Assembly: GCF_050717515.1 (NCBI RefSeq)
Contig: NZ_JBOITL010000019.1
Coordinates: forward strand, 1 to 64,000
Length of the DNA: 64,000 bases
Reading direction: 5' to 3'
Origin: Clostridium_AD sp050717515
GTDB taxonomy: Bacteria; Bacillota; Clostridia; Clostridiales; Clostridiaceae
This document shows positions 1 to 6,432 of this stretch, in pieces (the first letter of the stretch is position 1; each line of letters starts with the position of its first letter). A program made the translations under genes and the position numbers. The notes beneath the pieces are model-generated. The model saw only the letters and a program-made list of their open reading frames with translations. It ran no database searches and had not been told where the DNA came from.

Positions 1-5
1 GTAAG

Positions 6-308
6 TTGGTGGCTATGGATATTTGGAATATAGTTGAAGAACATTTTAGATTAAATGAAATTATTGGAGATACTGTCCAAGCTAAGATTACATTATTTGA
101 AACTTTAATTAAGCAAAAGGTACCTGGGATCACAGATTTACAAATAGAAAATTTTAGACAGGCCATTGCTGGGGAAGTTAATAAAGATAAATCTTTAATT
201 ATAAAAGCCATAGAGCAACCAATAGAAGTTGTTGCACCTATTATAAAATACTTTGCACAGGATGGAGTTACAGAGCTTACACCAGTAACAAACATAGTAG
301 CACAATAA
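6..308 (+). CDS. hypothetical protein, possibly 5'-truncated by window edge
   Basis: About 100 residues, soluble and mildly acidic, with no signal peptide or membrane segment. I do not recognise the family. The frame stays open to the first base of the window, so the true start may lie outside it; the internal ATG at 15 is another candidate, but no ribosome site can be checked. The C-terminal half alternates hydrophobic and charged residues and probably forms helices. A hairpin terminator follows directly. Its place at the edge of an accessory block, next to small regulators, suggests an element or phage gene, but this is context only. Confidence 0.5.
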   Translation: MVAMDIWNIVEEHFRLNEIIGDTVQAKITLFETLIKQKVPGITDLQIENFRQAIAGEVNKDKSLIIKAIEQPIEVVAPIIKYFAQDGVTELTPVTNIVAQ

Positions 309-313
309 TTTTA

Positions 314-345
314 AACCTCAGGGAGAAATCCTTGGGGTTATTTGC
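314..345 (+). terminator. rho-independent terminator after first gene
   Basis: A 10-nt arm (314-323) pairs with 330-339 around a 6-nt loop, with one wobble and one mismatch. A short T-rich stretch follows. It lies six bases after the stop codon of the preceding gene. Confidence 0.6.
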
Positions 346-376
346 AGAAAATAAAAGGAAAATGAGGGTTTTTGTG

Positions 377-428
377 GAACTTATACTTAAACTACTAAAT
401 TTTGAAACAGTAGTTTAAGTATAAGTTC
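377..428 (+). repeat. 20-bp perfect inverted repeat in leader of two-gene module
   Basis: Positions 377-396 are an exact reverse complement of 409-428, around a 12-nt loop. The right arm ends about six bases before the AGGAGG ribosome site (434-439) of the next gene. No T-tract follows, so a simple terminator is unlikely. It could be a regulatory leader hairpin, a protein-binding palindrome or the remnant of an element end. Confidence 0.85.
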
Positions 429-446
429 AATTTAGGAGGATAATTA

Positions 447-1433
447 ATGGAAACTAAAAGAATAAAAATCGCTAATTTTAACTGTACGTTTATTGCAAAT
501 AACCATATTAACCCAATGCTTATTTATTTTACAAAGATCATACTGCCAGCACTTACTGACCCGGAATTATTTAGACATGATATTAGAAGTAATACCAAAT
601 ACTATATAGCGGATTTAAAACTAGTAGTCGATGAAGATGGTGAATTAATTTTAATAGGTAAACATTTTAAAAGGGTAATCCTTGAAATTAAACAAGATTA
701 CAATAATGCAGACGGTATCATACCAAAGGGAAATCTTGTTCCATCTGCGCCATTCTCAATGTTCGTAATAAAATTAAGTAATCATAGAATACTACATTTT
801 ACTGATCAAAAAGGTAGTCCGGATTTAAGAAGTTTAAGTACTACGATTAGGGTTCTCACAAGTGATTATTTAGGTAAAAAATTGAATCAATATTTAAAAA
901 TACTCAATGAAAGTGAATATGCTTATGAAGGTGTAAAGTACAACGATCTTGCAGAATTTAAAGAAAAATATTTTAAAAAAGAATTTCCTGAACCTAATTT
1001 AGATGTTGTTCCTATCCCATCGAAAGTTTTAATTGATGAACAGTTTAAGTCTGTATCTAAAATATCTTCTGTTACTTTCAAAATATTTAATTTGAACTCT
1101 GAGATTGACTATGAGCCCCATTACGATTCGCTACGAGAATTTATGGAGATTACACAGGGTAAATCAATTGTATCAGTATTGAACTCACCTAAAGATAAAG
1201 AAGAAATAAAAAAGGCTTTACATGATTCTAAAGGGAAGACTTATTATAAGGTGAAGGCAAAAGGAATAGAAAATGAGGATATAACCTTTGATTCAGAAAC
1301 CATTGCTGAACAAATACCAATAAAAGTAAATGAAACTTTAGGAGTTGTAGATAAGGCTATGTACATATATAATAGTATTAAAAATAGAAGTGAAATAAAA
1401 GATATATCACCTGAAAATAAAAAAAATATATGA
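447..1433 (+). CDS. cytosolic protein of putative two-gene defence-like module
   Basis: A 328-residue soluble protein with no signal peptide or membrane helix. The start is secure: AGGAGG at 434-439 lies 7 nt before the ATG. The N-terminal half is rich in beta-type hydrophobic patches (around residues 7-15, 50-85, 98-120). The C-terminal 120 residues are charged and helical. I cannot assign a family. The layout of a soluble protein followed by a multi-pass membrane protein recalls sensor-effector pairs such as RexA/RexB or KwaB/KwaA, but no diagnostic motif supports homology. It is separated by 65 nt from the membrane gene downstream, is probably co-transcribed with it, and sits behind a 20-bp hairpin. 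Confidence 0.55.
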   Translation: METKRIKIANFNCTFIANNHINPMLIYFTKIILPALTDPELFRHDIRSNTKYYIADLKLVVDEDGELILIGKHFKRVILEIKQDYNNADGIIPKGNLVPSAPFSMFVIKLSNHRILHFTDQKGSPDLRSLSTTIRVLTSDYLGKKLNQYLKILNESEYAYEGVKYNDLAEFKEKYFKKEFPEPNLDVVPIPSKVLIDEQFKSVSKISSVTFKIFNLNSEIDYEPHYDSLREFMEITQGKSIVSVLNSPKDKEEIKKALHDSKGKTYYKVKAKGIENEDITFDSETIAEQIPIKVNETLGVVDKAMYIYNSIKNRSEIKDISPENKKNI

Positions 1434-1498
1434 TTTAAAATACAAAGAAATAGTCGAATTTGCAAAAGAGATTAAAATATTGAGGAAGTAGATATAAT

Positions 1499-2179
1499 AT
1501 GGCATTAAGTAATGATGCGTTTGATAAACTCAACAAAGAATTAGAAATAGAATCTAATTTTAACAAGGCTTTCATGAATTCATTTAAATACGATAATGTA
1601 AAAGGAAAACAAATAATTATATCTTTAGTAATGTTTTTTACTTTTACTATTATATCGTATCCTATTGCTAAGAGTGAAAATACAAGCCAATTTGTATTAG
1701 GAATTATAGATTTGGCGATAAATTTTTCAGTAGGCATTATAGGTTTTTCAATTACAGGGTTTGCATTATATGCAGCTTTGTTAGAAAATAAGAGTAAATA
1801 TATACTTATACTAACTCAGGCCAAAGGAAAAAAAATTAATATGTATAAAAGTAACTTGTTAATATTTTTCAAATCATTTGGAATATTTATCATGATGCTT
1901 ACATATGGCATATTTATGAAATATGGTATTATGCTATATAATACATCGCTAATTAATAAATTTTTATATAACTTTGCGTACCAAGATGTTCTAACTTCTA
2001 TAGTGATCTCAGTAACTATAAATATTGTTTTAATGGGAGTATATACATTAAAAATATTTATATTTAATATATACAGTTCAATGTTAAGCATGGGAAAAGA
2101 TGAATTGAATTATAAACGCATAGATGTCGATAAATATATTGAATTTTTAGAAAATAAGAAGAAATCAGATAAGGTTTAG
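1499..2179 (+). CDS. multi-pass membrane protein, partner of upstream soluble protein
   Basis: 226 residues. About four hydrophobic segments are visible, near residues 38-58, 66-93, 118-146 and 163-192. A soluble N-terminus of about 37 residues and a charged C-terminal tail flank them. The start is ATG, preceded by GAGGAAG about 10 nt upstream. It follows the 328-residue gene in the same direction with no visible terminator between them, so a two-gene operon is likely. The family is not recognised. A membrane protein next to a soluble partner at the end of an integrated element would suit a phage-exclusion or lysogenic-conversion role; this is inference from layout only. An unrelated membrane protein of the element is equally possible. 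Confidence 0.55.
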   Translation: MALSNDAFDKLNKELEIESNFNKAFMNSFKYDNVKGKQIIISLVMFFTFTIISYPIAKSENTSQFVLGIIDLAINFSVGIIGFSITGFALYAALLENKSKYILILTQAKGKKINMYKSNLLIFFKSFGIFIMMLTYGIFMKYGIMLYNTSLINKFLYNFAYQDVLTSIVISVTINIVLMGVYTLKIFIFNIYSSMLSMGKDELNYKRIDVDKYIEFLENKKKSDKV

Positions 2180-2273
2180 CGACGTTGTTTTTTCGGTAAT
2201 AATAAATATTTAGATGTAGTGTTACAACATAAGAACTAAAGGAAAATGTATTTATAAAATTAAGAATAGCTAG

Positions 2274-2307
2274 AAGCTCTGAGGAATGTCTTGGAGCTTT
2301 ATTTTTT
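2274..2307 (+). terminator. terminator of the two-gene module
   Basis: Arms 2274-2283 and 2290-2299 pair with one wobble and one mismatch around a 6-nt loop. The T-rich run TTATTTTTT follows. It resembles the terminator at 314-339 in loop size and arm pattern. Confidence 0.65.
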
Positions 2308-2330
2308 ACATATTTTCCTACTTTACATTA

Positions 2331-2342
2331 GAACGTATGTTC
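2331..2342 (+). promoter_or_regulatory. LexA-type SOS box
   Basis: GAACGTATGTTC fits the core GAACRNRYGTTY of the Bacillus/Clostridium LexA operator at every position. It lies 26 nt before the ATG of the next gene, and TATAAT-like bases overlap its downstream side (TATATAATAA at 2343-2352). Binding would cover the core promoter, as expected for SOS repression. Confidence 0.7.
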
Positions 2343-2368
2343 TATATAATAACCTTAGAGGTGGTACC

Positions 2369-2632
2369 ATGAAAGTTATAGCAAAGCCTATTGAAATGGT
2401 TGCTTGGACTGATACAAAGGGTAATATAAGTCCTGTAAGATTTAAAATTACTAATAAGGATGAAAGTAATTCTGTTGTTAAAATAGATAAAGTTATTTGT
2501 GTAGAGAAAGAAAAACTGGCGGGTAATAATATGCTAGTGTATAAGTGCCAGAGTGTAATTAACGGAGCTGATAAGCTATATGAGATAAAATATGAGTTGA
2601 ATACCTGCAGATGGATGTTATTCAAGATTTAG
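2369..2632 (+). CDS. small conserved-looking protein under SOS box
   Basis: 87 residues, soluble, mostly beta-type with charged turns, ending in a hydrophobic WMLFKI tail. The start chosen is the ATG after GAGGTGG; an in-frame upstream extension would cross the terminator and the LexA site, so it is rejected. I know no biochemical function. Proteins of this general appearance occur in clostridia, but I cannot name the family. The LexA box directly upstream implies DNA-damage induction. It stands alone and is followed by a hairpin about 40 nt downstream. Confidence 0.65.
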   Translation: MKVIAKPIEMVAWTDTKGNISPVRFKITNKDESNSVVKIDKVICVEKEKLAGNNMLVYKCQSVINGADKLYEIKYELNTCRWMLFKI

Positions 2633-2671
2633 AAGAAACAATAAAAAAAATTACAAATGGATCAAAATAAA

Positions 2672-2706
2672 AATACTGCACTCGGGTGAAGGCCCTTTGC
2701 AGTATC
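2672..2706 (-). other. strong hairpin, possible minus-strand terminator
   Basis: ATACTGCA pairs with TGCAGTAT, enclosing a second GGG/CCC stem. On the minus strand the hairpin is followed by TTTTTATTTT; on the plus strand there is no T-tract. No minus-strand gene ends here, so its role is unclear. The rest of 2633-2893 is AT-rich and shows no further gene, apart from a TATAAT before the next start. Confidence 0.4.
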
Positions 2707-2893
2707 ATAATAAGAGGATGGTATTTAAATTATAGACTATTTTGAAAATTTTATTCACTGTTTTAAGGGAGAAATTTTAACCTTCGGTTAGAGAAATCTA
2801 GCTTTAGGTCTTTTTTATTTATGTTAAGTTTTAGAGGAATATGAAAAGTTATGTTGAATTGTATATAATGACTAAAAATAGGGGGGCTTTTAC

Positions 2894-3262
2894 ATGAAAA
2901 AAGTAATAGGAATTTTAAGTATTGTTTTATTTACAATTATAACATTCCAATCTTGTGCGGTGGGGGTAGGAAACGCAATGCAAAGTAAAACAGAAGCAAG
3001 CGGGTCAGCGGGCTTTATGTTGGCTTTAGCATGGCTCATAGCAGGCATAATTTTGTTGTGTTCAAAGAAAAGCAAGGGTATGGTTATCACATCAATAGTG
3101 CTTTATGCACTTGCTGGGATTATAGGAATAGCCAATGTAGGTTCATTTAGTGATTTACAAATATGGGCAATAATTTCTTTTATATTTACAGGGTTATTAA
3201 TATTCCACCTAATCAAAAACAAGCAATTATACGTTAGGCAACCTAAAAACGTTGCAGGATAA
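2894..3262 (+). CDS. small membrane protein with lipoprotein-like N-terminus
   Basis: 122 residues. The N-terminal helix (about 4-20) ends in FQSC, which resembles a lipobox but has poor residues at -3 and -2. Three more hydrophobic segments lie near 40-58, 63-82 and 88-107. The C-terminal tail is basic. GGGGGG precedes the ATG by 8 nt, and a TATAAT is visible about 30 nt upstream. Similar short proteins with an N-terminal SCA motif are widespread in Firmicutes, as I recall, without an assigned function. It stands alone and is closed by a bidirectional terminator. An immunity or superinfection role is possible but not shown. Confidence 0.6.
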   Translation: MKKVIGILSIVLFTIITFQSCAVGVGNAMQSKTEASGSAGFMLALAWLIAGIILLCSKKSKGMVITSIVLYALAGIIGIANVGSFSDLQIWAIISFIFTGLLIFHLIKNKQLYVRQPKNVAG

Positions 3263-3282
3263 CAATTAAAATAGATATACTA

Positions 3283-3327
3283 AAAAGGCACTGGTCAATG
3301 GAGTTCATCCACGATCTAGTGCCTTTT
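3283..3327. terminator. bidirectional terminator
   Basis: AAAAGGCACT (3283-3292) pairs perfectly with AGTGCCTTTT (3318-3327). It serves both the plus-strand membrane protein and the converging XRE gene. Confidence 0.8.
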
Positions 3328-3526
3328 ACTTATACTTTATTAATTTACTAGGGGCCACTTTCAAGTTCTTACTTATTTTTATCAATAAGCTTATTCTGAT
3401 ATCCCATTTGTTATTTTCTATTTCGCTTAAAAAGCTTCTACTTATTCCTACTTTTTCAGCTAATTCCTTTTGACTTAGATTTCTACAGTTTCTATATGCT
3501 TTAATCTTTAGTTTGTAATTATCCAT
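3326..3526 (-). CDS. XRE-family transcriptional regulator
   Basis: 66 residues that are essentially one Cro/cI-type helix-turn-helix. The LSQKELAEKVGISRSFLSEIEN stretch (about residues 18-39) carries the typical turn, and the C-terminal helices follow. It probably binds DNA as a dimer and represses its own control region. No ribosome site precedes the ATG; instead a TATAAT-like sequence lies 7-12 nt upstream, so the message may be leaderless, as for phage repressors. It is divergent from a ribbon-helix-helix gene, and a palindrome lies between them. Its last bases overlap the bidirectional terminator. Confidence 0.85.
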   Translation of the reverse strand: MDNYKLKIKAYRNCRNLSQKELAEKVGISRSFLSEIENNKWDIRISLLIKISKNLKVAPSKLIKYK

Positions 3527-3584
3527 AATTTTATTATATGAGTACGGTCATATCAATGTATACAGGTAAGTTATGGCAGGTGTA

Positions 3585-3594
3585 GTTACGTAAC
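3585..3594. promoter_or_regulatory. palindrome between divergent XRE and RHH genes
   Basis: GTTACGTAAC is a perfect 10-bp palindrome roughly midway in the 119-bp gap between the two divergent regulators. It is a plausible operator for one or both. No other copy was noticed nearby. Confidence 0.4.
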
Positions 3595-3645
3595 GAGTCT
3601 TGTTTGCACATTATGTTCTTTATATAATTTACTTGAGGTGATACT

Positions 3646-3798
3646 ATGCTAATACATAGAGTTAGGTTTGGCAGCTCTTTAGTTAAGGAATTGGATGAAA
3701 AATTAAGAGAGCTATCAAAAGAAACAAGGATACCAATATCACGGTTAGTAGATGAAGCCATTGAAGACCTTTTGATAAAACATTCTGCCGAAAAGTAG
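3646..3798 (+). CDS. ribbon-helix-helix (CopG-like) small regulator
   Basis: 50 residues. A short N-terminal strand (IHRVRFGSSL) is followed by two helices, with the KELDEKLRELSKETRIPIS pattern then RLVDEAIEDLL, which is the classic RHH layout. GAGGTG ends 6 nt before the ATG. Such proteins act as dimeric DNA binders in plasmid copy control, antitoxins or phage regulation. No toxin gene is adjacent. It is divergent from the XRE gene at 3326-3526, suggesting a small genetic switch. A strong terminator lies 45 bp downstream. Confidence 0.75.
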   Translation: MLIHRVRFGSSLVKELDEKLRELSKETRIPISRLVDEAIEDLLIKHSAEK

Positions 3799-3841
3799 GG
3801 TGTTTTATTCTTTTTTGTAATAATTTAGTGTGATATTGTCG

Positions 3842-3868
3842 AAAGTGTCGGGGCGCTCGACACTTTTT
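3842..3868 (+). terminator. terminator after RHH gene
   Basis: AAAGTGTCG (3842-3850) and CGACACTTT (3858-3866) form a 9-bp stem with a 7-nt loop, ending in TTTTT. The following stretch to 4107 holds no gene of note, only the SOS box and a promoter-like TATTAT near 4033. Confidence 0.75.
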
Positions 3869-4007
3869 GGGGTTAAAATAAATGTATTAGCTAATTAAAA
3901 ATTGTCTAATAGGCAACGGGGCTGTAACGCGTGGACTATGGTGTGCTTTCCATTTGTGCTTTTAGGATTTATAATAATAAGTGAAACAATTAACAATCAT
4001 ACATATG

Positions 4008-4021
4008 CGAACGTGTGTTTG
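4008..4021 (+). promoter_or_regulatory. second LexA-type SOS box
   Basis: CGAACGTGTGTTTG fits the core GAACRNRYGTTY completely, and 13 of 14 positions of the extended Bacillus consensus. A TGATATTATAT promoter-like sequence follows within 25 nt. The only plus-strand unit before a terminator is a 39-codon frame, so the box may drive a short SOS RNA or peptide. Confidence 0.6.
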
Positions 4022-4107
4022 CATTTTGTGAAATAACGTGATATTATATACCCATATAAGGCTAGATTTAACAAAGTTAGGCAGATAGACATGGAGGGGG
4101 ATAAGAC

Positions 4108-4227
4108 ATGGAAAACAGGGGGAACAAGACAAGTGATAAAAAAACAAGGGTTATATTGAAAATAAAAATTAAAAATAGGAAACAGGTAGAGCTTCCTATT
4201 TTTAAAAGTGCTCAGCATCAATATTAA
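4108..4227 (+). CDS. possible SOS-controlled very small basic protein
   Basis: 39 codons with AGGGGG 7 nt before the ATG and an SOS box about 90 nt upstream. The peptide is strongly basic (many Lys and Arg) with no membrane helix, so it is unlike TisB-type toxins. The frame runs through the 4171-4203 terminator hairpin, so the transcript may end before the stop codon; this weakens the coding case. A regulatory RNA is an alternative. Confidence 0.3.
   Translation: MENRGNKTSDKKTRVILKIKIKNRKQVELPIFKSAQHQY
4171..4203. terminator. bidirectional terminator with 11-bp perfect stem
   Basis: AAAAATAGGAA (4171-4181) pairs with TTCCTATTTTT (4193-4203) around an 11-nt loop. It would terminate both the short SOS transcript and the converging minus-strand XRE gene, whose stop codon overlaps it. 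Confidence 0.75.
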
Positions 4228-4474
4228 ATGATTCACATATTTTTTTGAAATTTTCGTTGTTAGGCTTAAATCCTATCTCATATTTACATAGACTTGAATA
4301 TCCTATAGAACATACATTAGCAAATTCACGTTGAGTATACCCATTGAGCATCCTTAGTTTATAAATCTTCTGAGCAGTAGTTTTTTCAGGAAGGCTAGAA
4401 TAAGCCAATGAACTATCACTTTTAAGCGGTTCAAATATTTTTTTGAATGTTGCATTTTTGTTCACCTTGCACAT
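4202..4474 (-). CDS. XRE-family regulator at element boundary
   Basis: Up to 90 residues. A disordered N-terminus of about 35 residues is followed by a Cro/cI-type HTH (AQKIYKLRMLNGYTQREF, then SSLCKYEIG). No ribosome site is seen before the ATG at 4474. That start codon lies in bases that also encode the adjacent oxidoreductase fragment, so the 5' end was probably set or changed by the recombination event. A GTG at 4465 is an alternative start. It is likely a DNA-binding repressor of the element. Confidence 0.7.
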   Translation of the reverse strand: MCKVNKNATFKKIFEPLKSDSSLAYSSLPEKTTAQKIYKLRMLNGYTQREFANVCSIGYSSLCKYEIGFKPNNENFKKICESFNIDAEHF

Positions 4475-4969
4475 GCAAAGCTTATGAGTTCGTATTATCC
4501 ATTAGAAAAGCTAAGAAAAATTAAAGGACTTGAAAACGCAAAATATATAGATCCATATGCAGGGGGAAAGGGAAACTCCATAAGATACCTATCCGTAGCT
4601 CCAAGAACGGACAGTATGAAGGTTATAGGACTAGATAATCTGTTTTGCGCAGGTGAGAAGGCTGGATTATTTGTAGGTCATACAGAAGCTATTATAACGG
4701 GTGCTTTAGCAGGGCACAATTCAATAAGAAACTATTTAGGCATGCCTCTTTTGATGTTACCAAGGTCACTAGCCGTTGGAGATATAATAGCTTATGCAAA
4801 TGAAAAAATAAATTCTAAAGAAGGAAGAACAAACAGATATACCTTTGCAGGAGCAGAGTATTTTAATAGAATGCAGGAACTTGGGCTTTATACTTTGGAT
4901 ATAGATAAGATAAAGGGAAAAGTAGAAAAATTAAATTTATCTAATATATTTAGTGAAAAACTTATATAG
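4471..4969 (+). pseudogene. 3' fragment of FAD-dependent oxidoreductase gene
   Basis: The readable protein (about 160 residues) matches the C-terminal part of GidA-related FAD-dependent oxidoreductases. It has an RYLSVAPR segment, a GLDNLFCAGEKAGLFVGH motif that closes the FAD site, and an ITGALAGHNSIRN helix. The N-terminal Rossmann FAD-binding half, expected in a protein of roughly 430 residues, is absent. The frame stays open upstream to 4412, but there it is antisense to the XRE gene. From family memory the host sequence probably begins near AHAKLM, so the junction lies around 4465-4471. No ribosome site precedes the ATG at 4484. It is either a pseudogene or one half of a gene split by an excisable element. 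Confidence 0.7.
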
Positions 4970-4979
4970 AGAAAGATTT

Positions 4980-5013
4980 GGAAAGGTCAGCTTAAAGTGG
5001 AGCGGACCTTTTC
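4980..5013 (+). terminator. terminator after oxidoreductase fragment
   Basis: GGAAAGGTC (4980-4988) pairs with GACCTTTTC (5005-5013), including one wobble. A weak T-rich tail follows. It is consistent with the native end of the host oxidoreductase gene. Confidence 0.6.
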
Positions 5014-5159
5014 GCTTTTCTAAACCTTTATAATTGCTAGGTATTTTAAAATAAATAAGTTATGATGCTATGGATCTATTTTTATGTAAAAAGCAATATT
5101 TGAGAATAACTCCGCAATACATGGCGAGTAATAAATTTTTTTGTACTGTAAAATATGAA

Positions 5160-5174
5160 ATGTAAACGTTAAAT
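5160..5174 (+). promoter_or_regulatory. cre-like or LacI-type operator before sugar operon
   Basis: ATGTAAACGTTAAAT matches the catabolite-response (CcpA) consensus except for the conserved C near the right end. It lies about 135 nt before the first dehydrogenase gene. No clear -10/-35 pair could be fixed beside it. The rest of 5014-5310 shows no gene. Confidence 0.4.
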
Positions 5175-5310
5175 AAAAATTACATAGAGGAACTAGTTTT
5201 CTGTAACAGTTAGCTGCAGAAAAGCAGATTCTCAATTATTATATTTTGAAAGGAAGTGAAAACCTGATTTTCCTGTTATAACTATGGTGTAACTTGAAAG
5301 TCAGTATATT

Positions 5311-6411
5311 ATGGAGAATACATGTAATGAGAAGAAGTTGAAAGTTGGAATAATAGGTTGCGGTGGTATTGCAAATAACAAACATATGCCGAGCCTCGCT
5401 AAAATATCACAGGTGGACATGGTAGCATTTTGTGATATTTCAAGAGAAAAAGCTGAAGATGCTGCAAAAAAATTTGGAAGGTCGGATGCAGTGGTTTATG
5501 AAGATTACAAGGAACTTTTGAAAGATAAAAGTATTGATGTTGTTCATGTATGTACACCCAATAGATCACATAGCGCGATTACTGTGGACGTACTAGAAGC
5601 TGGAAAGCATGTAATGTGCGAAAAGCCGATGGCTAAAACCGCTGCTGAGGCAAGAAAAATGCTAGAGGCCTGCGTGCGTACAGGGAAAAAGCTTACCATA
5701 GGATATCAAAATCGATTTAGAGGTGATTCGAGATATCTTCATGAAATTTGTAAAAATGGTGATTTGGGAGAAATATATTTTGCTAAAGCCCATGCTATAA
5801 GAAGACGTGCAGTTCCTACCTGGGGAGTATTTCTTAATGAATTTGAGCAAGGTGGAGGACCACTAATAGATATCGGAACCCATGCTCTTGACTTAACTTT
5901 GTGGATGTTAAATAATTATAAACCTAAATATGTAGTTGGGAATGTATATCATAAGCTTAGCAGTAAAGAAAATGCAGCTAATGCTTGGGGACCTTGGGAC
6001 CCTAAAAAATTCACTGTAGAGGATTCAGCCTTTGGATTTATTACAATGGAAAATGGAGCAACTATAATTTTAGAATCAAGTTGGGCATTAAATAGTCTTG
6101 ATGTAGGCGAAGCACAAACTACCCTTTGTGGAACAGAAGGCGGAGCAGATATGAAAGATGGTCTTCGGATAAACGGAGAAAATTTAAGTAGATTGTATGA
6201 AACCAAAGTAGATTTTAACGCAGGTGGGGTTGATTTTTATGAAGGAAGCTCAGAGGACCCAGCAGATATGGAAGCAAGAGCGTGGATTGATTGTATATTG
6301 AATGATAGTGAGCCTGTAGTGAAACCAGAACAAGCCTTAGTGGTTACTGAAATACTTGAAGCAATATATGAGTCTTCTAAAACAGGAAAGCCTGTTTATT
6401 TAAATAATTAA
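5311..6411 (+). CDS. Gfo/Idh/MocA-family NAD(P)-dependent dehydrogenase
   Basis: 366 residues, usual for the family. The N-terminal Rossmann site GIIGCGGIA (13-21) binds NAD(P). EKP (104-106) is the family catalytic lysine motif. GGPLIDIGTHALDL (182-194) supplies the substrate-side Asp and His. The enzyme oxidises or reduces a sugar, polyol or inositol-like substrate that cannot be specified. It is the first gene of a three-gene operon, 21 nt before the isomerase. The ATG at 5311 has no good ribosome site; a TTG at 5338 is an alternative. The AraC regulator downstream and the cre-like site upstream suggest substrate induction and carbon repression. Confidence 0.85.
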   Translation: MENTCNEKKLKVGIIGCGGIANNKHMPSLAKISQVDMVAFCDISREKAEDAAKKFGRSDAVVYEDYKELLKDKSIDVVHVCTPNRSHSAITVDVLEAGKHVMCEKPMAKTAAEARKMLEACVRTGKKLTIGYQNRFRGDSRYLHEICKNGDLGEIYFAKAHAIRRRAVPTWGVFLNEFEQGGGPLIDIGTHALDLTLWMLNNYKPKYVVGNVYHKLSSKENAANAWGPWDPKKFTVEDSAFGFITMENGATIILESSWALNSLDVGEAQTTLCGTEGGADMKDGLRINGENLSRLYETKVDFNAGGVDFYEGSSEDPADMEARAWIDCILNDSEPVVKPEQALVVTEILEAIYESSKTGKPVYLNN

Positions 6412-6432
6412 GAATATAAGGAGGTTGTTAAT

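Noticed and set aside
2291..2368. N-terminal extension of the SOS-box gene
   Set aside because: It would be read through a terminator and the LexA site; the ATG at 2369 has its own ribosome site.
4091..4159. 22-codon frame before the SOS peptide
   Set aside because: No ribosome site; the frame overlaps the better one at 4108.
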